This document shows positions 23,087-36,500 of a stretch of 64,000 nt of DNA, piece after piece; position 1 is the stretch's first letter, and every line of letters starts with the position of its first letter. The position numbers and the translations under genes are program-made. The DNA is from Melieria omissa (Eukaryota > Arthropoda > Insecta > Diptera > Ulidiidae), in NCBI GenBank assembly GCA_963971225.1, contig OZ020267.1, positions 154,867,920 to 154,931,919 on the forward strand. Reading direction: 5' to 3'. The notes under the pieces are model-generated. The model was not told where the DNA came from. It did not search any database and was given only the letters and a program-made list of their open reading frames with translations.

Positions 23087-26000
23087 CCTGCAGCCAAATG
23101 CACCAACGTGCACAATTAACATAAGAATGGGTTATGCAGACTTTCATCAAGTTTAAAAAGTTCTCCTGGCCCATATCACCCACTGATGAACTTTTCAGCT
23201 CTTGATTCGTTCCCAAGTTTGCAGCTCCCAGAGATGAGATTCATACTGGTTTCATCTTCTCGAAAACAAAACTCAACTTTGAATTTGCTTACTGCTGACC
23301 AACGAACAACCACACAACGCTCAACCTGTAGAGTTCGCGCTCCAAAGCGAAAGAAAATCAATCATAACGCCTTAAAGTGCCCACCTCGCACACAGCCCCG
23401 CCACACCGCGCTCGAAATGGCTCACAGCATAATTCCGTTATTAATTTGCCGACACGAATGCTGAGCACGACACTTTCTCATGTATCGCACGTACGTGCAG
23501 CCCCACCATTCCGCTTGCGCCCTCACAAGCACACAATCGCTCGAGTTGTAGCAATTTCGCTGCTTAAATCGCACAATCAGGCAATAAAAATAGGACAGAG
23601 GAACAAAAACGAAACAAACAGCCGACAGGCCGAAAGAGGCAAATGGGCGCGACTTATCAGCGAGCAGCGCACTGCCAAAATTAAAACATTCAAATAATTT
23701 ATGCATTCCCCGCTGACCGCAATTCCACCCACTCCGCTCCCTCTGTCGCTGTACGAGTGTTTGGCACTCCCTCTCTGCTCTGGAGCTCTGCTTCTGTATG
23801 GGTTGTCGACGGCATCCGCTGTTCGTGTGGCTGTGAGCACTATAGCATACTTTGCGGCGGTAGGCTGCAAATGGAAAAACGCTGTTGTGCGAGTAGTTAG
23901 TGGCTTTACTCATATTTTGGCTCACTAATTACTCTCCTGTCGCCGTGTCTCGGCACAAGTTCGAGTTTGGGCACACGACACTGCTGCAGCAGTTATTGGT
24001 CTTCTTTTTTATTGTTGATTACATGTTGTTGTTGCTGCTGTTGTTCGCCAAAAATAAATCATTTAGTCACTAAATCTGGCAAAGTGGCATTTAGGGAAAT
24101 TCATTTCCTAATCCTTATAACTAAATTGAAAGGATTTCTAAGGCATTTTAGGTGTGTCTGCTGGCTCTTTGTAGGAATGAATTAGGAATGAAGACAAATA
24201 TAAGAATAAATTTAATTTAGGTTAAGTCAAAGTGATCAAATTTTAACTGAGTTTAGAATGAGATCGGGACTCAAATCAATGTCGTCTACATTGTAATCAA
24301 GTCGAACTAGGAAGCATTGGCTTAGGCCACAGCGCAGTTTGGGTCAACGAACTCGTGCTTTATACCGTTTTTCAAATCTCATAAAATATCGTAATGTCTG
24401 TCTTTCTCGCAGCCAACTGGCTCCTCCTCACTACTGCTTCATGCTCAACTCCTAGCGGCCTTTAGGGTTACCCCCTGGCCCTCCCAGTTCCTCGTGACCC
24501 TTCTTTGGCAAAGTCGCAGTTAAGCTGCAAACCGCAAATATTTACAAAACGGATTCATTTATTTTGTTGCCATTCGCTTTGACACACAACCAACAACCAA
24601 ACAAACAGTGGAAGTGGAGCAAAACTCAAATTCATAACAGCCAAGTAGCAAAGCTACGAAAAGTGTCAGCGGTAGCACTGCGGAAAGAAAAAGCCGTGAA
24701 TTTAGATGGCGACAGAAGAGGCATGGACAGACGCGAAAAAAGTCGAAGAAAACATGCAACTCAAAAAATATTAAACCAACAAGAGACGTGTCAACGTGTG
24801 AACTTGATGGAGCAGTGCGACCAAGTGGCGGTGAAAGTGAGAAGTGGAAAAAGCGTTGGCCCAAATGAATTCACAGCTTGATTAACACTCACCAGCAACA
24901 GCGAATTAAGCCGTTTACAATCACTTATGGCACTGGAAGTAATCGTCGCCTGTTACTTTGACATTCCATAACGCCACGCATCCGAATTCGTCCCACTTTC
25001 TCAGTATCGATTGTTTCGTTTATTTCGGTTACTTTCTTACGAGTTTCCGCGAACGGTGCCGTGACCAAACTTGCCACTTGACACACGCTTCATCCGCGTC
25101 GGGTAGGTTGTGAATCCGCATAGTCCGCGCAGACAGCTGCAGCCAGCGTCGTAAAAGCACACGCCCACCCACCCGCCACGCCCTCATTTGAATGCCTAAT
25201 AAGGCAAATAAACTGCGCTGCCACTTTGGGGCGCAAATGAGTTCTTCACCACCACCCACCGCCCCCGGCACGCACAGTGCAATCGAGGCGAAAAAAGCAG
25301 CATGAACCAAAAAATATAATAATTGAGCCCACAAAAACGCCAAAAATTTTAATAAATGTACGCGCAGTGCATGGCAACGTCGCGCACACGGCCGAGTGCG
25401 ATGGCTGCTGCCTGCACCGAGCACATTTTGCGGCTTTTATGAAATATTGCCTTCCTCAGTTCACTTCCGGTTGCACACTTTTTTGGTGCTTTGGCATTTT
25501 TTTCGTGCCGATGACGATGTCGATGCTGACGGCAGCCGACTCCCACCCGCCGCTAGTGCTGTCATCTTCTCTTCTTCGCCATTTGCAGCTGCGTGAGTGT
25601 GTGCGAACAAGGTGTAGGGCACTTTTCGCGCAATGACGGCACTTATGTCGCGAATTCGTCTGCAATTTATGCACACAAAAGCCGTAAATATTATTCCGCA
25701 TTGCGCTCCACCATCTTTCTGCTTTTTTTCTTGGCGAGTTTTCCGTCTACGCTTTCTGCTCCTCTTTCTGAGTATTTTACTTTGTTTTGCTTTCGGTGCT
25801 TCGACATTTCCAAACACGCGCCAGCGGGTTGATTTGCGTGTGCAAATGTAACTAAGTCTAATTGGCAGCGCCCATAAATTATGTATTAACCTCTCTATTG
25901 CGCCATCCAAGTCGTCTGCACATTCTGTCGCGCATTAGCGCAGGTAATATGACGAGGTGATGTTGCTCCTGCTGGCCTCACTCCAGCTGTGAAATTAGGT

Positions 26001-28406
26001 GGACAATTGCCAATTCGAGCGGAAATTTGAACCGTTTGCCGCTTATCCGCTTATAACTTGGACAACTTGAAAGGCTGCGGTCGAAAAAATCACACACACA
26101 CACATCGACGCTGTAAGCACACAGAGACAATTTGGTCGTTTTGATTCGTATCCAAGAAACCAGACCCTCTGGCTTTGTTTCAGGCGTAGACAGCAGGAGG
26201 TTTTATATTACAAATACAACTAAGGAAACTTGTCTTTTTAAGTTTGTGTCTCCTTTAAATTCAACATTTTTTGTTTTTCTTTGTGTGCTTTTTTCTCTTC
26301 AAATTTCAAAACCTAGATTTTTCTTGGTATTTATAAAAAACGGCTGTTAAGTCAGTTAAGTCAAGTATCTTTGAGTCATGAGAAACCTCTTCAAACAGCA
26401 AATGGCGAGCAATAATTGTGGCACATTTGCAGTAACTGCGCCCAAAAGTAGGCATACTTTTATGTATGCATCCAGCATTCACACAATGAAATGCGCTGCT
26501 GGTCACTTTGCTTAAACATTACTTCAACTCTTTACACGCTCCTGGCAACAACACGCTTAGATTTCATACAAACTTTGGGTTGCGTGGAAAACAAAAGATT
26601 TAATTTACAAAGTATTTTACGCCAAAGTCAGTCACAAAGGCCTTTTCAGTCTGGCGTATCCCCTCATTGCCAACATCAAGGGTCCTTTTTAATGAACTTG
26701 CCGTCCTGTCGTTCCTGCTAAGCTTTAAGTCATTTCCACACAATTTCTCTGACCCAAAGACCCAATTCCACAGCGGCTCCGCACAACTGGCTGATCCAGT
26801 GACGGAAACAGCCCAAATGCCATTTCATTCTGACCCTCAACCACCGCCGCATGTGGCCATAAATCTTACAAAGTGGAGAAATGGATTTCAGTACTGCTCA
26901 GCCAAGCGGTCGCCTGGGCAGTCTGTCGGCGTTCAGCCAGGGTGGCATTTTTAAATAAACTCGGTGCGTCTGCCAAACAAGAAAGCACAAAATTTTCACC
27001 ACCTCTGCCCTCAACACTTTCCTTTGTACCGTTCGTGCCTAAGTCATCTTCCAACCCGTAGGTTTTCTTTAAATTTCATGAAAATATTTCTATCGATTCT
27101 CGCAAAGTTGACTTATTATTTATTAACAGCGAGTGCGCCCATATTTCGGAGCGCAAGCATCTCGAGTCCGAAAATAGTTATGTCATCCATCTACTTCAGA
27201 AAATGCAAATCAAAATAAACCCGAAATCAAAGCAGAAAGCGACGAGCGCCGAGGAAGCGAAGCAATGGAACGCAACAGCAACTTTTCGCTCATGAATCAG
27301 AGCTTATAGCGCGCTTTTAGGTGCAATTTATATTTTTCAATAAAATAAATGAAGGGCACATTCGCTCGCCCGCATTGTTTGGCACTGTTTCCCGCACACA
27401 AAGCAATCGTCCCACGCGCCACGTCCGCTTCTCTTCCTTCTCGACGCTAAACGCCTCGCCCGACAGCTGACCCTCACGCCTCACGCTCCTCCCGCACAAA
27501 CAGTATTGTTGTAGGTATTTTCCCGCCCCACTTTTGTTTTCGCTCGGCATTGTTGCTGCTTACGTCGAGCTTGGTGCGCTGCTCGTGTAAGTCAGAAATG
27601 CCATTTCACTTCAGCCCGTCTGCCGTTTTCGTTTCGTTTCATTTCATTTTATTTTACGAGTGTGAAAAATACAAAATTTACACTTGGTTAACTGATTGAT
27701 GAATGCATAAATGAAGCGAATATGCGGCGCCGGGGGAGCCAAATGAATGACGGCGTCGCAGCGCTGCGGCGCCCATGACGAATGAAGTCACTCAACGAAC
27801 CACCGATTGGATGCATTCAATCGCCCCACACGCGGAAAGGAATTCGCCGCACACGGATGTTTGTTTTGGCTTCCCTCGACGCCTCTACTCCGCCTCCTGC
27901 TTGGCGTCTAATTTTTGGCATTTTTGTTTTTCTTTTCGGATTTCTTGCCATTCTGCAGTTTGCCTCGATTTGTTTTGGGGTTCGCGTCAATTCGATTTGG
28001 CCCGGTTTGCCTCCACTTTGCTTGGTTTGGTTCGGTTCGGTTGGGTTTGGTCTGGTGTGGAGTGCCGTGGCACGACGCGGCCTGCTGATGCGTGCATTCG
28101 CATATTATTCGATTCGACTTGATTACGACACAATTCATTGCGTTTATTGTTATATTTAAAATATGTAAATTAGGCTATTTGAGAGAGGAGTGAGCAGGCA
28201 CTGCCTGCCAGCGACAGCGGCACCAAAGATCGAGTGCGGCAAGTGTGGGACGGGAAGTGCAGTGAATGAAATTGGCACAATTTTTCACATACACACGCGC
28301 GGGCTGTCTAAATCGAAATGATTTATCGAGTCGCGCAAATAAAAAGTAACAGCAGCAACAACAATCAGCCCACCAAAGCGAATCGTCAGCGCAAATAAGT
28401 TCATTG
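23087..28406. other. Unique non-coding sequence
   Basis: I find no gene or bounded transposon. There is a short CA run near 26093-26104 and a G/T-rich strand-biased stretch at about 27990-28062. Open frames up to 167 codons (23422-23925, minus) lack recognisable domains. Confidence 0.55.
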
Positions 28407-28430
28407 CTAATGTCATTTAAATGACATTAG
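28407..28430. repeat. Perfect 24-bp palindrome
   Basis: CTAATGTCATT followed by its exact reverse complement, centred on TTTAAA, with no spacer. It places two TGACATTAG half-sites head to head. This could be a binding site for a dimeric or paired homeodomain-type factor (inference only). Confidence 0.85.
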
Positions 28431-31400
28431 TTAGCAGTTTATGCGTGTTTTAGGGAAGCAGCATTTGTCAAGCGTATTTTTGAGCGTGTAATGGTTGAAA
28501 ATAAATTCTGTCTCTGGTGGTTGCGATGGAAGTTTGGAAGCCTCAGCACATTTTGACATCAGCACCTTGAAGCTGGTCGCGCCAAGCAAACGGCTAACGC
28601 GACTAATGCTGCATGGCAGCAGTAGCACATCGTAAAAGTCCCTCACATCCTGCACGCCTAGTTAGCCAAAACCATTAGCAGCAGCCAACGAACGCACTGC
28701 AACAGGATGCGTTCTGCTGCTAGGGACGCTGTCTCCTTTTGTTGCATGTTGCCATTGTCGCACTGACACGTTGCGGTCGCAACGACATCAAATGCAACCA
28801 ATGGCACTGCCGCCACTTTCGACCCTTGTCACTGTTCGTGTGGTTGTTGTTGTTGCTCATGATGAAAGTGGCGCACCAATTACTGTTACATTTTATGACG
28901 CGCGCTTTTTCACATTCTCGCACTAATAAAAATGTCACTCATACGCCACGGAGTACCAGTAAATATGTAAATGCGCTCGTTTCCATAAAGGTTTACGAAC
29001 CTCGCCACACCAGACTGACAATGCAAACTGCGAAAGCATGCTCCGCGCCCCTCGCCAGCCCTGGCAACTTGGCACAACTACACACATAGTTACACACAGA
29101 TATCGCATTTTACAATTACTCGATTACGCTGCCATTGCTAATTTGTTAATACAATAAAAGCTATGGCCTCAAACACTGCCTGTTCGCTTTGGAGTCTCGC
29201 TGCTGTTGTTATGTTTGTGTGCTGCTTGAATTGCCAGACATTTAATGCCATCACAATCAAGTCGTAAATTATGTAGCAATTTCGAAACCAAAGTGTTGCT
29301 TTGACTCAAACTTGCAATCGCGCACACCCACACACAGCCGTCGGCGCGCTTAAAGGCGGCTCATAAAACTTATGGCCGGTATTTGCGTTGCCATTTACAA
29401 AATTACCCAATTGAAGTCAAATGAAACGAAACCAAACTCTGCGGAACGCCCCTCCCCGCGTCGTGTTGTGTGGCATTTAATGTGTTTCTGTAGCTGGCGG
29501 TGATTTGCCTGCCGCGAATTTTCAGTAAGTGAAAAATCGGCCAATTTCCACATGCAATAAAGCCGCCAGGCGAAAGCAGTCACAACTGAAAAAATCCATA
29601 TTTAATATGAAAATCCAAAGAGATGGAAACCACGAACGAAAAAACAACGTAACACGTTTTTCTCGTGCCGCGAGCAATTCGCAATGCGAAATAAATTACG
29701 AAATTTACAACAAGTTGCGGTCGGCCGTCGTTGGCAGCCGACTCAAATTTCCAGCTTGAAGTGTTATTGATGGCCGCTGCTGAGCCGCCGCCGAGGAAGC
29801 AGCGCGCCACATAATTGAGCTGACTGTGGCGCTGCAGTGTGCGCCTACGCCCCAACCAAGTGCTGCCACCTTTTCTGCACACTTTCTATGCAACTACCAA
29901 CTACACGCTTTATGTATTTTTAAACAGTTAGGGGAGAGGCCACGCACACAGCTGAGCATTTCAGCAAGTGCAGCATTATTTCCTTCACACTAAACAGTGG
30001 TGAACTTCAGAGAACGCCGAAGGTGACCCGCGCTCTTCTATGTTGTACACACGCACATTTGTACAAAGTGCCATCTGAGGCTATTTCTACAATGCTTCTC
30101 GCACCGCCCCGCTCTGTGTGTGGCTCCGTGTTAATTATAAAGCCGTAATGGCATTTGCTCACGCCACACATGCGGTTTCACGGCTCACCCCCTCTCGATG
30201 CTTTGTAGTTGCTGTTGTCGTCACTTTGCCGCTGGAACGCATGCGGGCACCTGGCAGAATGCCGCGTTCAAAATGCAATAAATTCAGGCGCTGCACTTTA
30301 AAGGCCACTCACACGCTCACAACGTCGACTGCGGCTGCGGCTGCCCTAAAATATTTAACGCTCTGCGCTTTAATTCCACTGCTAACGCGTATTTGCATAA
30401 ACGCAAGGCTGCCCAAAATAAAGAAGAAAGAAAGAAAGAAGGCCGCAACGCACGCCGTACAGGTTATGCAAATATTGACGTGCTGTGCCCACACGCTCGC
30501 ACTCACCCGAGACAAGGAATCGGGGGCGCAGACGCGGACGCAAGACAAGCATTCGCCACATGCACTGTGCACGGAAACATGCTTTTACTTGCTGGCTGCG
30601 TATGTGTGTGTGTGCGCGTTTTTGCGCCGACGCTAGTTGCGTTGGTGCCAATTAGTGTCCTTGTTGAGCGGTGACCTGTAAAATTAATGGAGAAAAAATT
30701 ACAACGAAACTCCGAAAAAATACAAAAATGAAATTGTAGTAAACTGCAACTGCAACTACAACAACACCTCAACATTCACAACTGCGCAGTGCTGTTGCAC
30801 CAAAATTAAGTACATTGCCTCTCTGGCTGAATTCAGCCGTTCCTTGTCAACTTTAACTCTCGCTCCCCCTGCACATTCCATTCCAACCTATTCATTGCGA
30901 CCCTAAAGCGATGCCATCAAAGGAGAAACTGATGAAAAAATTAAACGAAAATGCAAAAAGAATTTAAAATGCGCGCAACCCTGTCACGCTCGTTCGCTCG
31001 CCGTTATGGCAGCAAATTAAGGACAAAAAATGAAGGTGAACGATACCTGCGACTGCGAGCACTAACCGCACTCACACCGGCGCATTTATTTACATTGGCA
31101 TACAGAATGTCGGCTTTAAGGCCGCAACGCGCTGACATTTCCAATTTCCCGGTGCATTTGTGTGTGAGCGGCCATAATTGCGCTGGCGGTTGTCACACGG
31201 AATCAACACGCAGTTCGGCAACAAATTGAAGCTCCACTCGAGTTGATGTTGTTGCTAGCAGTTACTATTTACAAATATAAGAATCCTTCAACGCTCCCAT
31301 CGCCCATCTGCCAACCGAATTTCAATGTCACTCATACGTCACGTTGGCCGTGCTTGAGTTTGCTGAGTAAGATGTGCCCATTAAAAACACGCCAAATAAA

Positions 31401-32976
31401 TTTGCATAAGCCTCGGCGGCAGCGCACCACGCTCGCGCGCAAATAAACTTTAAGCGCACTTAATTGCAAATTGAGTTAATTCTGAATTGCAAACGGAACA
31501 CTTTAACTTGGGAAAACCGAATAAGCAGAGCAAATCGCCACACAAAGGCACACGCGACATGGCTGTCATAAAGTATGCTCTTTCGAGGCGAAAGCCGGCA
31601 CACACACACACACGCACACGCACACTTGCACATTGCGCAAAAAAGTCGCCTGCTTGTCGCGATCGTCGTTGACTGGCTGCCGGGGGCCAAAAAGTTTAAA
31701 AAGCAAAGTTTCAAAGTATTTGCGACAAATCCCGTTTACGCCCATTTTACCACAGACAACAACAACAGCCGAAGTAGCAGCAGTAGCGCCGACAGCATCA
31801 CACACAAGTCAACAGGGAAAAACGCCAAGTTCATAGCTGCTGCTGCTGCGCTTAGAAGGCGCAAGGACCACAGCCATTGCCCCAGAGTGAATTCTTACCG
31901 CCGGCAACCGTCACCCCTTGAGCGTACAGACACTCACTCCAGGACGCATTTGCTAAAAGTGGCCTTTTTTGGTCGACGGACGCCAACGCCAACGCCGCCG
32001 TCGCCGTCGACGCCGACGCTGCTACGGATTAATGCAAAAACTTTTCTAATGAAAATTTCGTTGCCTGCTTTTAGGCAACAGTGCTGATTTTTCCACATGC
32101 CGCCGAACGGCTGTGTTGTCCGCCCTCAACAAATCGTGGCAGCGGCTTTGAAAAATTTTCAAGTGTAATTAGAACGCGGCTCGGTACTGAGCCGCATTGT
32201 TTGTCGGATAGCATTTTATTGGGGCACTTTTCTTTTGACAACACTCCGCTCCTTTCCACAGTAAGCAACGAGCATGAAAAGCAACAACAACAATGATCAA
32301 TTGAAACCTTGTCGAGCACTTCATGACATTTTTGAAAAGAATTACGACAATCCTCCCGACATTAATGTGCCGCCGCATATTTCTGGAAGTTGCCTCGTAC
32401 TTTAGCTAATTCAATTGCAAATTTTGCCATTGTTACTATTGTTGTTGTGCAAATGTAAAGTTGAAGTCCATTGATTATACAGATATCATATTACAGAGTC
32501 TGCTGAGGTTAGGCAAAAGTTTATAATGTTAAGGGCGTCCTGGGGTTCTGTACATTGTTACTCGTAGTTAGTGCTGCATCGGTACACACATATCATTCCG
32601 CATACGTTACCCGGTAGCTACAATACAATTTTGAACACTTTAACTTTGCACAAATGTTAGTATTTTGTACTAACCCACCCACGTCCCTGTCCTCCACTCA
32701 CAACAACAGTTTATCAAATCATACATCAGCCACAGACAACATGAAAATGGGGCAAGTGGAATGTATGAAAATAAATACAAGTGCAATAAAATTGAAATTT
32801 GAAGTTGTGCAGAGCGACAGTGCAACGGTGAAAGGAGCGACGGACAGCTGTGCTCCATCCGGCGCTGACTGAAGCTTGCACAAACAATGCGCCACTTGCT
32901 TCACATTGTCTTTTGTTCTTCCATGGCGGAACATGTACACATGTATGTATAATATTTAATAACTGTTGTATACATA
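28431..32976. other. Unique non-coding sequence
   Basis: No gene is supportable. An AC-rich run lies at about 31599-31626. Two copies of the 15-base motif AATGTCACTCATACG lie at 28931-28945 and 31324-31338. Open frames up to 172 codons (30118-30636, plus) are low-complexity and overlapped on the other strand. Confidence 0.55.
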
Positions 32977-33580
32977 TCGCACACCCACTTCAAAAGTGAC
33001 AGAACTCAAAATTATGAATTTTCGGGTTTATGTGTGAATACTGTGCACAATGCATCTATCTACCAATAAGCAAAAGCTTAGTAATTTTGTTGTTGTTAAC
33101 TGTTGCAAAATGTAGTTAGGTCTCTCTTCATGTCGAGAAGTTTGATGATATTTTTCTAATTCAAATTGTGACACTTTTAATGAAATCAATTTTTGTTGAA
33201 GTTAATTTTAAGCAAAGTTGTGACAATTTTAGTTTATATTTTCAAATAAAAAAATTAATTTAGAATTTTCAAAATTTGTCTTTCAACTTTTTAACTGTCA
33301 TTTATAATTATTAAATTCACCAAAAGTGACATAACTTAAAATAATTCGGTAATTATTGAATTAAGATATCATCAAAACAGTCACAACTCAAAATTTTGGA
33401 TTTTCTAGTTTAAAATAAAAACAAAATTCTTGCAACCTATCATAAAGCATTATCTGTAAGGACTTTCTACTGAACAGTCTATACGTTATTAAAAAATGTT
33501 TTTTCAGCTCAAAAACAGTTTTTGCGTTTCCTGAAAAATAAAAAATTTTGAGTTGTGTCACTTTTGTAGTGCGTGTGCGA
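32977..33580. mobile_element. MITE family A, copy 2 (604 bp)
   Basis: Same family and orientation as 4734-5363, with small internal deletions. Left end TCGCACACCCACTTCAAAAG is slightly decayed. The reverse-complemented right end TCGCACACGCACTACAAAAG matches the inferred ancestral TIR. The internal copies of the AAAAGTGACACAACTCAAAAT-like motif are retained. Flanks are TA on the left and CA on the right, so a TA duplication is only partly preserved. No coding capacity. Confidence 0.85.
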
Positions 33581-36500
33581 CATGTAAAGTTTTTTATGGC
33601 ATTTGATTGAAAGGAAACGTTTGATTAAAAAGGACGAATGCGCTTAAATCATTTCACTATAGCTGAATACTGCAAATTGCAGTTCAAAAGGTGACAATAT
33701 TTGCTTCCAACTCGCCTGGCACAAACTTAACTCGTCACGCCTTTATCTTCTCCGGCCGTTTTAATCCAATTTGTCGCCACATTTGCACGAAACCGCGCCG
33801 CGCAACAACGTCAACAACCAATGCAAAGCAGCTGGCAATTATTCTGCTGCCACTTCCGCCTCTGCGCCTCCACACGGTGCAACCCACACAATTCGCTACT
33901 CACCAGCCTGCTGACACACTGCTTTCCCTAACATTGTCGCAACAGTCCTTACTGCTGTCTACTTGTTTAACGTTTGTCTATGTGTTTACCTGTATATGTA
34001 TGAGTGTCGGCGTGCATGTGTGCGAGATTGTGTGTTGGTGCGCGTCGGCTGCATTCCGCCACAATCCCAACGCAAATGCAGCACTCCAGTGTCTTGTCGA
34101 GTTTCTTTGATGGCTTGTACTCCTTTTTCCTTCCCCAACCCCCGCCTCTATGACTGTTCCTACGCTTTTCTTGCTCTGCCATTCTCCGCAACAACACAAA
34201 TGACACACTTTTGTCGTTCCATGACTGCGTTCACCGTTTGATATGACATCTAATTTTATGTGCTCGCTGCACGTGTTTGGTCGCGTCAAGCCAGCTCGGC
34301 TGCTTCGGCACCCTACGCCCGACTTTCCGCAAAGAATGCATCCAAGTACAGACGAGACGTCGAATTTGAAATAGTGTCGGCAGTTCTGTCATGTCATGTA
34401 CGAGTAATTTATTAGCGATTTTCTGACTGTGCTGCACTTTGCTCAATGCTCTGAATATCAGACCGAGCACTCTTCGTTACTCGACCTCGGCCTCGTACGC
34501 CACATTGCCTGCGATTACAGCCGCGCGAAGGTGCAAACGCGCAGTGCTGTTTACTGTTTTGATTATCTGATTATGTTGCTGTCGCCGTGCGTTGTTGTCT
34601 ATTTGCTTGTTTGCTTGTTTGTTTATTTATTATTGTTGTCACTTCGATTATGGTTGCACATGCTTTGTAGATGGTGGCGCAAGATCGCCGGCAGATGCTG
34701 CTGCTGCTGACGGTAGCCAACCAATATCGGAAGAATGAATCAGTTTTTATATTTCCCGCATTTGTTTTATGATATGAACAACGAGTGCTCCTGTCGTAGG
34801 TTTCACTGCTGGCGGCCATGTTGCTGCTGTAGCGCCGGTCAATATTTACGCCAGCGCTTGAAATTCGCAGTTGCATGTCGCTGACATTTGCAAACAAATA
34901 TAGCAAAGCGACAGAATCTCGCTCCATGCGCAGCGTAAGCCGGAAATCATTTCCGTTTCTTTTTAAGCGAATTATCGTCACATTCCCGCTGCATATGCAG
35001 CGCTCTTAAGCGAGCATGTGCATGTGTATGTGACTCATCTTATTGCAACACACAAACACACGCATGAGGACACACATTGGCATTATCCTTTTGCTATGAG
35101 CAGAAAAATGTCTGCTTTTTAACACTTAAGTGCAAATCCTATGCATCCTCTGCTCCTTCCTCCACTTGTGCATTTTCGCCAAATTGACCTGAACGTTATT
35201 CTCATTGTCGTAGCCATTCCGGCACGTTTCGTTCCTCTCTTTGTCGCTTTGCTTTGCCACTTCTGACATCATTGTTGTTATTTTTGTTATTCGGCAGTTG
35301 GCGTCGCTGTTGATCTGATTTTCTGCTGATTTTGCTCATGTCGCACACTCAAGCGCATCACCAACAACAACAACAACAATAATAACAACATCGCCAATAT
35401 CATCAACAGCAACAACAATGACAACACTGACGTTATTGTGAAAATTGTATTGGATTTCGCCAACACTTTTGCTCGCTTCACTTCCTGTCACTGCCACCAA
35501 GCTCGAACTTGGACGAGCTCAGGCGCGCGCATCTCACATGTCGCACTCTTCAGACTGACGCTGCGTTTTCCACCCAAGTAATCTCTACACATTTTTTAAA
35601 TAAAATCTATAAAATTGTCCAATGTAAATCAAGAAATATATTTCTTTGCCACCGCTCACACAATACAAAGTTTCTCCGCTCCAGTGCCATCACTGAGTGT
35701 CGCTGCTCAGCTGCCTCACTCGCTGCTTAAAATGCAATTTTCGAGCTTGCCGCACCCTCCACATTCATCACCCACTCTTTCGCTCCCTCTTGCTTCATTT
35801 TTTCGTTGGTACTGATCTGATTTTAAGTTGCAGCTTGAATGGCTGGTTAGCTGGCTGACTAGCTGCCATGTCCTGGCTTTCAGCACTCTGTAGTCCAGCA
35901 CGGCGACAGTCTGTCAGCGGCTGCGCCACCCGTTGGCAGAGGTGTGTGCAGCTGCCGCTTGCAGGTAATGCGCCGCTTGGCCAAAATGGTGTGTGAAATT
36001 TTCTGTCAAGTGGCTGAAAGCAGTTGCCGTCCCTCCTTTGTTGCCTTTGTTATCGCCGCCCTGTACGCAATCCGTTTACTTGCAGCACTGCGGAAAGGCA
36101 CTGCAGATGTGGTCGTTTTAGCAAATTTGAAAGAGATTTAGGATATTGACAGCACGGCGATAGAGTGGCCATACCGGTTATGGGACTCGTTTAGCATGAT
36201 GAACTGAACGGCAACATTAACATCAACAACATCAACAACAACAACAACATAAAACGCTTGAGCACGCTCAACTTCTGCCCGATGAGTGAGGAATTGTTTT
36301 CGGAAGTCAATTGGTGCTTGTTTTAATTCTTCAACCAAACTGCAATTAAGTTCAATTTTAATGGTTGGCAACTTCTTCGCCACCCGCTCGTGCGCTTGCG
36401 TCTCGCTCCCAGGGCGACAATTTGTGTTTGTACTCAGTTAAGTTTACGCATAGCCAACTTCACCGAGGGCGCACGCTATAAATATTCTATGGAAATATAA

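Noticed and set aside
24926..24975. miR-263/183-like text (TATGGCACTGGAAG)
   Set aside because: The seed region resembles that family, but the 3' part differs and the local fold has a large internal loop; no convincing precursor.
30118..30636. 172-codon plus-strand frame
   Set aside because: Low-complexity, overlapped by three minus-strand frames, no motif.
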